From Planctomycetota bacterium (GTDB taxonomy: Bacteria > Planctomycetota > Phycisphaerae > Phycisphaerales > UBA1924): DNA of 5,152 nt. The notes beneath the pieces are model-generated. The model had not been told where the DNA came from, did no database searches, and saw nothing but the letters and a program-made list of their open reading frames with translations. Below are positions 1 through 5,152 of the stretch, piece by piece. Location of the stretch: the NCBI GenBank assembly GCA_023412695.1, contig JAEYNG010000058.1:1-5152 (forward strand). The letters are read 5' to 3'. The position numbers were made by a program, and so were the translations under genes. Every line of letters starts with the position of its first letter. Position 1 is the first letter of the stretch.

Positions 1-1
1 G

Positions 2-1930
2 CTCAAGGCGTACGTGCACGACCTGGGCGGCGGGCTGATGATGGTGGGCGGGCCCGATTCGTTCGGCGCGGGCGGGTGGCTGGGCTCGCCGCTGGCCGAT
101 GCGCTGCCGATCAAGCTCGACCCGCCGCAGAAGCGGCAGATGCCCAAGGGCGCGCTGGTGCTGTGCATGCACTCGTGCGAGATGCCCAACGGCAACTACT
201 GGGCGAAGCAGACGGGGCTCGCGGCGATCAACAACCTGTCGCGGCTGGACCTGATCGGCGTGGTCGAGTATTCCTACTCGCGCGGCGACACGTGGGTGCA
301 CCCGCTGAGCGAGGTGGGGAACAAGGTCGCCGTCACGCGGGCGATGAACTCGCTGACCTTCGGCGACGCGCAGACGTTCGACGGGATGATCCAGATGGGC
401 CTGACCGCGCTACAGAACGCGGACGCGGGCGCGCGGCACATGATCATCCTGAGCGACGGGGACCCGCAGCTGAGCAACCAGGGGCTGCTGGCGCAGTGCC
501 GTGCGGCGCGGATCTCGATCTCGACGGTGATGGTGTATCCGCACGAGCGGACCGCGATGGGCCCGAGCGGGCAGTCGATGAAGAACATCGCTGACCAGAC
601 GGGCGGGAAGTTCTACCCGATCGTCGATCAGGGGCAGTTCGCGGAGCTGCCGAGCATCTTCGTAAAGGAAGCGCAGATCGTGAAGCGGTCGCTCATCTGG
701 GAGGGCGCGCCCTTCCAGCCGACGGTTGTCAATGCCGTCGCCGAGCCGATGCGCGGCCTCGGCGGGGCAGTGCCCGCGATCCAGGGGTACGTCGTCGCGG
801 CGGACCGCGACGGGCTTTCGATCGTGACGCTCCGCGGCAAGGAGAACGACCCGATCCTCGCGCATTGGCAGCACGGGCTGGGTAAGACGGTCGCGTTCAC
901 CTCCGACGCGGGCCAGCGGTGGGCCAAGTCCTGGCCGGCGTGGGCGAACTACAAGGCGTTCTGGGAGGGGCACGTCCGCTGGATGATGCGGCCGGGCGGG
1001 TCGGCGGACATGCGCGTCATGACCGAGGACATGGGGGACAAGACGCGCGTGGTGATCGAGGCGCTCGACGACAAGGGCGAGCGGCTGAACTTCGTGCGGT
1101 TCATGTCGCGCGTCGTCGGCCCCGAGAACGAGGGTGAGCCGGTCGAGCTGCGGCAGGTGGGCCCGGGGCGGTACGAGGGCGTCTTCGACTCAGACAAGGC
1201 GGGGGCGTACGTCGCGAACTTCCGGTATATCGCGCCCGCGGAGACGCCGGGCGGCAAGCCGCGGGAGGGCAACCTGCAGGCGGCGGTGACGAGGCCGTTC
1301 GCCGATGAGTATCGCACGCTGCAGGACAACGGCGCGCTGGGACGGCTCGTCGCCGAGCGGACTAACGGGCGGGTACTCGACCTGAACACGAACCCCGCGG
1401 CGGTGGACCTGTGGCTGCGCGAGGGTCTGAAGATGCCGGTCGCGCTGCGGCCGATCTGGCTGCTGGTCGCGCTGCTGGCGGTCGGGCTGTTCCTGATCGA
1501 CGTCGCGGTGCGGCGCGTCCGGATCGACCCGCAGATGATTGCGGGGTGGGTGCGCCGCGGGATGCGCGAGGGCAAGAGCCGCGGCAGCGAGCAGACGGGC
1601 ACGCTGCTCGAGGTTCGCAAGCGTGCGCAGGCGGGGATCGCGGCGAAGGCAACGACGAGCGAGCAGCGTGAGGCGCTGCGCATGGCGGCGAAGGCCGACC
1701 AGGCGACGGCGAAGGCGAAGTTCGAGGTGTCGGCCGAGGAGCTGGCGGGGGCGAAGGAGAACCTCGCGATCCCGAGCTTCGAGGACCGGCCGCGGAGCGT
1801 GGCGGCGCAGAAGCAGGCGCAGACCGCTGTCGATGAGGGTGAGGGCGGACTGTCGCGGCTTCGCAAGGCCAAGGAGCGGGCGCGGGAGGACATGAAGGAC
1901 GAGGGCGGGGGGAACAGGAACGAGCGGTAA
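2..1930 (+). CDS. VWA / glutamine-amidotransferase-like membrane protein (5' partial)
   Basis: The reading frame is open to the left edge, so the true start lies upstream; the GTG at 14 is internal. Residues are numbered from the codon at nt 2. Residues 15-26 (VGGPDSFGAGGW) fit the GATase1-like fold of planctomycete VWA proteins. Residues 49-206 form a VWA domain with an ILSDGD strand (D152), but the expected DxSxS MIDAS is replaced by CMHSCEM (55-61). The GATase-like fold resumes at about 292-329 (GLGKTVAFTSDAG, then a W-rich stretch ending VRW). A beta-rich region follows to about 450. One hydrophobic segment (484-503, PIWLLVALLAVGLFLIDVAV) is probably a C-terminal membrane anchor. It is followed by about 135 charged, Ala/Lys/Glu-rich residues, probably a cytoplasmic helical tail. 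By family analogy the large domains face the periplasm and further membrane helices lie upstream. It sits 70 nt before moxR and likely belongs to the same envelope system. The family call is firm, but the molecular role is unknown. Confidence 0.88.
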   Translation, partial: LKAYVHDLGGGLMMVGGPDSFGAGGWLGSPLADALPIKLDPPQKRQMPKGALVLCMHSCEMPNGNYWAKQTGLAAINNLSRLDLIGVVEYSYSRGDTWVHPLSEVGNKVAVTRAMNSLTFGDAQTFDGMIQMGLTALQNADAGARHMIILSDGDPQLSNQGLLAQCRAARISISTVMVYPHERTAMGPSGQSMKNIADQTGGKFYPIVDQGQFAELPSIFVKEAQIVKRSLIWEGAPFQPTVVNAVAEPMRGLGGAVPAIQGYVVAADRDGLSIVTLRGKENDPILAHWQHGLGKTVAFTSDAGQRWAKSWPAWANYKAFWEGHVRWMMRPGGSADMRVMTEDMGDKTRVVIEALDDKGERLNFVRFMSRVVGPENEGEPVELRQVGPGRYEGVFDSDKAGAYVANFRYIAPAETPGGKPREGNLQAAVTRPFADEYRTLQDNGALGRLVAERTNGRVLDLNTNPAAVDLWLREGLKMPVALRPIWLLVALLAVGLFLIDVAVRRVRIDPQMIAGWVRRGMREGKSRGSEQTGTLLEVRKRAQAGIAAKATTSEQREALRMAAKADQATAKAKFEVSAEELAGAKENLAIPSFEDRPRSVAAQKQAQTAVDEGEGGLSRLRKAKERAREDMKDEGGGNRNER

Positions 1931-2000
1931 TCGGATGTGCAGATTGTGACCGTGTTCTCGAAGCAGCAAGATCAAGAGCCCCAGTTGAGAGTGCACCACC
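1931..2000 (+). other. 70-nt gap between the VWA gene and moxR
   Basis: This gap has no gene, hairpin or convincing promoter. A purine-rich stretch near 1985-1990 may be a weak ribosome binding site for moxR. It is the longest gap in the window outside the cassettes, so an internal promoter is possible but not supported by a recognisable box pair. Confidence 0.4.
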
Positions 2001-3038
2001 ATGGCGACCAAGAGTGACTTCATGCCCGATACGCCCGAGCGGGTCAAGCAGGCGTGCGAGGCGTTCCGGAACACGTTCAAGTCGTTGCAGGACGAGATCG
2101 GCAAGGTCATCGTCGGGCACCGCGCGGTGGTCGACGCGACGCTGATCGGCCTGTTCGCGGGGGGCAACGTGCTGCTCGAGGGCGTGCCGGGGCTGGGCAA
2201 GACGCTGCTGGTGCGGACGCTGGCCGAGAGCCTGTCGCTGCCGTTCAGCCGCATCCAGTTCACGCCGGACCTGATGCCGGCGGACGTGATCGGCACGAAC
2301 ATCGTGACCGAGGACCCGGCGACCGGCCGGCGGGGCTTCCAGTTCCAGAAGGGACCGATCTTCGCGCAGATCGTGCTGGCCGACGAGATCAACCGCGCGA
2401 CCCCCAAGACCCAGTCGGCCCTGCTGGAGGCGATGCAGGAGCGGAGCGTGACGGTCGCGGGGACGACGTACAAGCTCGACAAGCCGTTCTTTGTGCTGGC
2501 GACGCAGAACCCGATCGAGCAGGAGGGCACGTACCCGCTGCCCGAGGCGCAGATGGACCGGTTCATCTTCAAGATCAACGTCGGGTATGCGCAGCTGGAC
2601 GAGCTGATGACGATCCTGGACCGCACGACGGGCTCGATGACGCCGGACGTGCACAAGATCCTCGACGGGCCGGCGATCCTCGCGGCCCAGGCTCTGATCC
2701 GCGACTGCGTGGTCGCGCCGCACGTGAAGGAGTACGCCGCGAGGCTGATCCTCGCGACGCACCCGGGCGGGGAGTTCGCGCCGAACATCACGGGCAAGTA
2801 CGTCCGGTGCGGGTCGTCGCCGCGTGGCGCGCAGGCGCTGCTGCTGGGGGGGAAGGTCAAGGCGCTGACCGACGGGCGGTACCACGTGAGCTACAAGGAC
2901 ATCCAGGACGTGGCGCACCTGGCGCTGCGGCACAGGCTGATCCTGAACTTCGAGGCCGAGGCGGACCGGGTGAGCGGGGACGACGTGGTGAGCAAGATCC
3001 TGGAGGCGACGCCGCGGGAGCCGGTGAAGGCGGTGTGA
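2001..3038 (+). CDS. moxR: MoxR-family AAA+ ATPase
   Basis: This is a complete 345-residue protein of normal length for the MoxR branch of AAA+ ATPases, which act as chaperone-like remodelers of VWA-domain partners. The visible motifs are Walker A GVPGLGKT (61-68), Walker B IVLADEIN (124-131, D128/E129), sensor 1 in VLATQNP (165-171, N170), the family signature EGTYPLPEAQMDRF with the likely arginine finger R187, and sensor 2 in GSSPRGAQAL (R275). There is no signal peptide or membrane segment, so it should be cytoplasmic. The ATG at 2001 gives a normal MoxR N-terminus; upstream there is only a weak purine-rich stretch (about 1985-1990). DUF58 is its classical neighbour, here separated from it by an inserted GxxExxY cassette that begins 8 nt after the stop codon. 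Function is assigned to family level; the target complex is presumably the DUF58, BatA-like and VWA proteins encoded around it. Confidence 0.95.
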   Translation: MATKSDFMPDTPERVKQACEAFRNTFKSLQDEIGKVIVGHRAVVDATLIGLFAGGNVLLEGVPGLGKTLLVRTLAESLSLPFSRIQFTPDLMPADVIGTNIVTEDPATGRRGFQFQKGPIFAQIVLADEINRATPKTQSALLEAMQERSVTVAGTTYKLDKPFFVLATQNPIEQEGTYPLPEAQMDRFIFKINVGYAQLDELMTILDRTTGSMTPDVHKILDGPAILAAQALIRDCVVAPHVKEYAARLILATHPGGEFAPNITGKYVRCGSSPRGAQALLLGGKVKALTDGRYHVSYKDIQDVAHLALRHRLILNFEAEADRVSGDDVVSKILEATPREPVKAV

Positions 3039-3046
3039 CGTTTGTT

Positions 3047-3086
3047 GAACGCAGAGGCACCGGAGAGCGCGGAGCGTCGCGGAGGA
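3047..3086. repeat. Left inverted arm of cassette 1
   Basis: This arm pairs with 3528-3567, with mismatches at 3062, 3075, 3077, 3081 and 3085 (the last could be a G-U pair in RNA). It starts GAACGCAGAGG and carries four CRGAG boxes at 3052, 3061, 3070 and 3080, spaced 9, 9 and 10 nt. The last box overlaps the GGAGG ribosome binding site of the enclosed gene. Confidence 0.9.
3081..3085 (+). promoter_or_regulatory. Ribosome binding site of cassette 1 gene, inside the left arm
   Basis: GGAGG lies five bases before the ATG at 3091 and supports that start. It sits at the inner end of the left inverted arm, so pairing of the arms in the mRNA would partly cover it. Positions 3081 and 3085 are mismatched or wobble, so this end of the duplex is weak. 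Confidence 0.6.
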
Positions 3087-3090
3087 AGCC

Positions 3091-3576
3091 ATGGAGTTCA
3101 AGCCAACAGGCGGGCGTGTCGAGGTTCCCGACGCTTGGAACCGCGTGACTGAGCAGATCATCACCGCCGCGATCGAGGTGCACTCCATCCTCGGCCCCGG
3201 ACTGCTCGAGAGTCTTTACGAAGCGGCGATGGAGTACGAGCTGAAGCGGGCGGGCCTGGTTATCGCGAGACAACGGCCCCTGCGGATGAAGTACAAGGGG
3301 ATCGAGATCGGCGATTTGAAACTCGATCTGGTTGTCAACGATCTTGTCGTCGTCGAACTGAAGGCCATCGAGAAGGTCCACCCGGTCCATCTCGCACAAC
3401 TGCTCTCCTATCTCCGATCCGCGGACACGCCGCTTGGCCTGATCATCAACTTCAATCACACACGGCTCGTGGACGGCCTGCATCGCCGGATCAACCCCGA
3501 CTCCACTCGCCTGAGCGCTTCCGTTTCTTCTCAGCGTCTCTCCGCGCTCTCGGGTGCCTCTGCGTTCCAGTCCTAG
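3091..3576 (+). CDS. GxxExxY protein, PD-(D/E)XK nuclease fold (copy 1)
   Basis: This is a 161-residue protein. The family signature is G37-L-L-E40-S-L-Y43. A probable nuclease core follows: D79 in the strand KLDLVV, the ELK motif (E89, K91), and a RecB-like QxxxY motif (Q103-L-L-S-Y107). These match the GxxExxY family, a small PD-(D/E)XK-fold group of unknown function. A cation-dependent nuclease activity is plausible because the catalytic triad is intact, but it is unproven. There is no signal peptide or membrane segment. The ATG at 3091 is favoured by GGAGG at 3081-3085 and lies just inside the left arm. The conserved part ends near NFNHTRLVDG (120-129). Residues 147-159 are encoded by the right inverted arm, and residues 160-161 and the TAG come from sequence beyond the element. 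The TAG ends 7 nt before the DUF58 ATG. The protein is unrelated in role to the surrounding MoxR operon and looks like a passenger. Confidence 0.9.
   Translation: MEFKPTGGRVEVPDAWNRVTEQIITAAIEVHSILGPGLLESLYEAAMEYELKRAGLVIARQRPLRMKYKGIEIGDLKLDLVVNDLVVVELKAIEKVHPVHLAQLLSYLRSADTPLGLIINFNHTRLVDGLHRRINPDSTRLSASVSSQRLSALSGASAFQS
3528..3567. repeat. Right inverted arm of cassette 1, translated
   Basis: This is the reverse complement of 3047-3086 at 35 of 40 positions. It carries mirror-image boxes at 3558, 3549, 3540 and 3530. It is read in frame as the C-terminus of the GxxExxY protein (residues 147-159, ending in SAF) and holds no stop codon in that frame. Complementarity stops abruptly at the outer end: 3568 does not pair with 3046. 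Confidence 0.9.
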
Positions 3577-3583
3577 CTCAGCC

Positions 3584-4564
3584 ATGCTCAAGACACCCAA
3601 CATCAAACGCCCCGAACGGCTCGACGATCTGCTCGAGCCCGCGCTCATGGCGCGGCTGGGGCAGCTGGACATCTCCAGCCGCAAGATCTTCTCCGGCAAG
3701 CTCAAGGGCGAGCGACGGTCGAAGAAGCGCGGCCAGTCGGTCGAGTTCGCCGACCACCGCCCCTACGTCGTCGGCGACGACCTCCGCCATATCGACTGGA
3801 ACATCTACGGCCGGCTCGACCGGCTCTTCCTCAAGCTCTTCCTCGAGGAAGAAGACCTGTCGCTGCACGTCGTCATCGACTGCTCGACGAGCATGGACGC
3901 GGGAGACCCGAACAAGTTTTTATTCTGCCAGCGGCTGGCCGCGAGCCTGGCGTATATCGGCCTTGTGAACCTCAACCGCGTCGCGGTCTCGGCGGTCGGT
4001 GAGCGCATCGACACCGTGAGCGTTGAATCCGGCGCGACGATGAACGGCGACACGCCGGAGCTCTCCAGCGGGCTGGTGTCGTCGCTGCGCGACCTCCGGG
4101 GCCGGCGGCGGCTCGACGACCTCGCACGCTACCTCGTCTCGCTCGAACCGATCGGCGGGACGAAGTTCACCGACGCGTGCAAGCGGATCGCGCTCACCCG
4201 CCGCGGCAAGGGCGTGATGATCGTCCTGTCGGACTTCATGGTGAAGGAGGGGTACGAGACGGGCCTGCGTCTGCTGCGCGGACACGGGTACGACCTGTTC
4301 GCGATCCAAGTGCTCAGCCCGCAGGAGATGGAGCCGACGATCGGCGGGGACCTGCGGCTCAAGGACATGGAGGACGGCGACACCGCGGAGGTGACGATCA
4401 CCGCGCCGCTGCTGAAGAAGTACAAGGCGACACTGAACGCGTACTGCAACCGGCTGCACGAGTTCTGCGCCCAGCGCGACATCGTGCACATGACGGTGAA
4501 GAGCGATACGCCGATCGACACGCTGGTGCTGGATTATCTGCGGAGGCGCGGATTGTTGAAATAG
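3584..4564 (+). CDS. DUF58 domain protein with VWA-like fold
   Basis: This is a 326-residue protein. The DUF58 signature is clear at residues 54-72 (EFADHRPYVVGDDLRHIDW). It is followed by a VWA-like domain with an intact MIDAS motif D99-C-S101-T-S103-M and a second strand VLSDFM (D217). There is no signal peptide or membrane helix, so it should be cytoplasmic or peripheral. DUF58 proteins are the standard partner of MoxR ATPases and of BatA-type membrane proteins, and both occur here. I chose the ATG at 3584, which gives the usual MLKTPNIKRPERLDDLL-type N-terminus. An in-frame GTG at 3554 lies inside the right arm of cassette 1 and would add ten arm- and flank-encoded residues, so it is unlikely to be native. 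No clear Shine-Dalgarno precedes 3584. Translation may depend on coupling with the gene upstream, whose stop ends 7 nt before. The second cassette starts 3 nt after this gene's TAG. Confidence 0.93.
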   Translation: MLKTPNIKRPERLDDLLEPALMARLGQLDISSRKIFSGKLKGERRSKKRGQSVEFADHRPYVVGDDLRHIDWNIYGRLDRLFLKLFLEEEDLSLHVVIDCSTSMDAGDPNKFLFCQRLAASLAYIGLVNLNRVAVSAVGERIDTVSVESGATMNGDTPELSSGLVSSLRDLRGRRRLDDLARYLVSLEPIGGTKFTDACKRIALTRRGKGVMIVLSDFMVKEGYETGLRLLRGHGYDLFAIQVLSPQEMEPTIGGDLRLKDMEDGDTAEVTITAPLLKKYKATLNAYCNRLHEFCAQRDIVHMTVKSDTPIDTLVLDYLRRRGLLK

Positions 4565-4567
4565 AAG

Positions 4568-4607
4568 AGGAACACAGAGGAAGCAGAGTAAGCAGAGGGC
4601 AACAGAG
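4568..4607. repeat. Left inverted arm of cassette 2
   Basis: This arm pairs with 5067-5106, with mismatches only at 4583, 4589 (possible G-U in RNA) and 4604. It carries GAAC at 4570 and four CAGAG boxes at 4575, 4584, 4593 and 4603, spaced 9, 9 and 10 nt, the same register as in cassette 1. It contains the likely ribosome binding site and the first base of the GTG start. Confidence 0.92.
4594..4599 (+). promoter_or_regulatory. Probable ribosome binding site of cassette 2 gene, inside the left arm
   Basis: AGAGGG lies seven bases before the GTG at 4607. It is fully complementary to CCCTCT at 5075-5080 in the right arm, so it would be masked if the arms pair in the transcript. It is a weaker match to the Shine-Dalgarno consensus than the site in cassette 1. 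Confidence 0.45.
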
Positions 4608-5125
4608 TGGGATTGGAAACGGACATTCTCGGCTCCCGCGGACCTTCGCAGCGAACCATCCCCGACAGATGGAACAAGCTCACTCGCGCGGTCATCGGGG
4701 CTGCAGTTGATGTCCACGCCTCGCTGGGACCGGGGCTGCTCGAGAATCTCTACGAGGAGGCGATAGCCCACGAGCTTCAGCTGCGGCGAATCCCCTTCCG
4801 CCGACAGCAACCAATCCGACTCCACTACAAAGGGGTTGATATCGGCGACCTACGTCTCGATCTGGTTGTGGATCAACTGATTGTTGTCGAGTTGAAGGCG
4901 ATCGAACGCACCGCCGAAGTGCATCGAGCACAGGTGCTTTCATACCTCCGCTCCACAAACCTCCCACTCGGTTTGCTCATCAACTTCAACCACTTGCGGC
5001 TGGTTGACGGCGTCACGCGAATCCTCAATGCCCTCAGCCCCGCTTTTCTGGCTTTGCCTGCCTTGTCTCCGTTGCCCTCTGCTTGCTCTGATTCCTCTGT
5101 GTTCCTTCCGGACGACACCGAATGA
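4607..5125 (+). CDS. GxxExxY protein, PD-(D/E)XK nuclease fold (copy 2)
   Basis: This is a 172-residue protein. The signature is G43-L-L-E46-N-L-Y49, and the nuclease core is D85 (RLDLVV), E95 and K97 (ELK), and Q109-V-L-S-Y113. By eye, about 72 of 118 core residues match copy 1, including the long stretch around GDL-LDLVV and NFNH-RLVDG. The start is probably the GTG at 4607, at the inner edge of the left arm, mirroring the ATG position in copy 1. No ATG lies in frame before the conserved region, although a TTG at 4613 is possible. Residues 154-167 are encoded by the right arm, and residues 168-172 (PDDTE) plus the TGA come from flanking host sequence. The TGA (5123-5125) overlaps the ATG of the next gene as ATGA, so the two may be translationally coupled. 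The intact catalytic residues suggest the protein is functional. Its biological role is unknown and it has no evident link to the MoxR/DUF58 pathway. Confidence 0.88.
   Translation: MGLETDILGSRGPSQRTIPDRWNKLTRAVIGAAVDVHASLGPGLLENLYEEAIAHELQLRRIPFRRQQPIRLHYKGVDIGDLRLDLVVDQLIVVELKAIERTAEVHRAQVLSYLRSTNLPLGLLINFNHLRLVDGVTRILNALSPAFLALPALSPLPSACSDSSVFLPDDTE
5067..5106. repeat. Right inverted arm of cassette 2, translated
   Basis: This is the reverse complement of 4568-4607 at 37 of 40 positions, with mirror boxes at 5095, 5086, 5077 and 5067. It is read in frame as GxxExxY residues 154-167 (ending SVFL). The codon phase through the boxes is the same as in cassette 1: TCT-GCG-TTC there, TCT-GTG-TTC here. 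It has no in-frame stop. Confidence 0.92.
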
Positions 5126-5152
5126 CCTTTGCCACACCCATCCTCGCCGGAA
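5122..5152 (+). CDS. Start of BatA-like membrane protein (3' partial)
   Basis: Only ten codons are visible (MTFATPILAG), cut by the window edge. The start fits the N-terminal BatA-type membrane domain, which usually opens with an F-x-x-P-x-L motif leading into a hydrophobic helix. That is also the gene expected after DUF58 in such operons. Its ATG overlaps the TGA of the preceding GxxExxY gene (ATGA). No clear Shine-Dalgarno precedes it, so coupled translation is likely. The identity rests on a very short stretch plus context. Confidence 0.55.
   Translation, partial: MTFATPILAG

Larger units (their letters stand above)
3047..3567 (+). mobile_element. GxxExxY cassette 1 with 40-nt inverted arms (putative mobile element)
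   Basis: The unit is 521 nt, bounded by arms 3047-3086 and 3528-3567 that are reverse complements at 35 of 40 positions. It holds one gene, a GxxExxY nuclease-fold protein. It begins 8 nt after the moxR stop and ends 16 nt before the DUF58 ATG; removing it leaves a 24-nt operon gap. Its interior is lower in GC than its neighbours: the 60 nt at 3301-3360 hold 29 G/C, against 45 at 2161-2220. No transposase and no target-site duplication are visible. That it is an insertion is inferred from the matching arms, the context and the second cassette of the same design. Mobility is not demonstrated. Confidence 0.7.
4568..5106 (+). mobile_element. GxxExxY cassette 2 with 40-nt inverted arms (putative mobile element)
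   Basis: The unit is 539 nt, with arms 4568-4607 and 5067-5106 complementary at 37 of 40 positions. It encloses one GxxExxY gene in the same orientation as the operon. It begins 3 nt after the DUF58 stop and ends 15 nt before the next ATG; removing it leaves an 18-nt gap. Interior GC is lower than in the neighbours: 4861-4920 holds 31 G/C of 60, against 38 of 60 at 4381-4440. No transposase and no direct target duplication are seen. The protein is about 61% identical to that of cassette 1 over the core, so this is not a fresh local duplication. Its status as an element is inferred. Confidence 0.72.

Noticed and set aside
1931..2000. Promoter for moxR in the intergenic gap
   Set aside because: I see no convincing -35/-10 pair. 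TTGTGA near 1944 has no matching -10 box at the right distance.
1190..2860. Long antisense open frame (556 codons) under the VWA and moxR genes, and other long minus-strand frames
   Set aside because: These are expected shadows in high-GC coding DNA. Their translations are Arg/Pro/Ser-rich with no recognisable domain, and they span two well-supported genes.
3528..3567. Right arms as intrinsic terminators
   Set aside because: There is no local stem-loop followed by a T run. The partner strand is over 400 nt away and the operon continues downstream.
3554..3583. GTG at 3554 as start of the DUF58 gene
   Set aside because: It lies within the right arm of cassette 1 and adds residues absent from the usual DUF58 N-terminus. 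ATG 3584 fits better.
3039..3583. Target-site duplication flanking cassette 1 (and likewise 4565-5121 for cassette 2)
   Set aside because: The bases just outside the arms on the two sides do not match as direct repeats in either cassette.
3042..4560. Shared 8-mer TTGTTGAA near the left edge of both cassettes (3042-3049 and 4553-4560)
   Set aside because: Its distance to the arm differs between the two, and the second lies in the coding end of DUF58, so it is probably chance.
4575..4607. CAGAG boxes as a CRISPR-like or microsatellite array
   Set aside because: The units are far too short, and they lie in inverted arms flanking a gene.

Overview
The window is high-GC DNA whose genes all lie on the + strand and look like one operon. 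It encodes a family of proteins (VWA/glutamine-amidotransferase-like membrane protein, MoxR AAA+ ATPase, DUF58 protein, BatA-type N-terminus) that is typical of Planctomycetota and related phyla. A Phycisphaerae-like planctomycete is my best guess. That rests on gene content, high GC and weak Shine-Dalgarno signals; there is no marker gene to confirm it.

Layout: (1) 2-1930, the 3' part of a large VWA/GATase-like membrane protein that runs in from upstream. (2) 1931-2000, a short gap. (3) 2001-3038, a complete MoxR ATPase. (4) 3047-3567, a 521-nt cassette with a GxxExxY-family (PD-(D/E)XK nuclease fold) gene between 40-nt inverted arms. (5) 3584-4564, a complete DUF58 protein with an intact MIDAS motif. 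(6) 4568-5106, a second cassette of the same design (539 nt) with a diverged GxxExxY gene. (7) 5122-5152, the first ten codons of a BatA-like membrane protein whose ATG overlaps the TGA of the second GxxExxY gene.

The MoxR, DUF58, BatA-like and VWA proteins probably act together at the cell envelope. MoxR would be the chaperone-like ATPase, and the VWA-fold proteins its metal-ion-dependent adhesion partners. The substrate is unknown.

The most notable content is the pair of GxxExxY cassettes. Removing each one leaves operon gaps of only 24 and 18 nt, so both look like insertions. Their arms share one scaffold: GAAC, then four CRGAG boxes spaced 9, 9 and 10 nt. The bases between the boxes differ between cassettes, yet are largely complementary within each cassette. 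The right arm is translated as the C-terminus of the nuclease-like protein, and in both copies the stop codon lies outside the arm in host sequence. The left arm holds the ribosome binding site. The cassettes therefore look like compact nuclease-encoding mobile or selfish elements without a recognisable transposase, adapted to sit inside operons without breaking transcription. Mobility itself is inferred, not shown.
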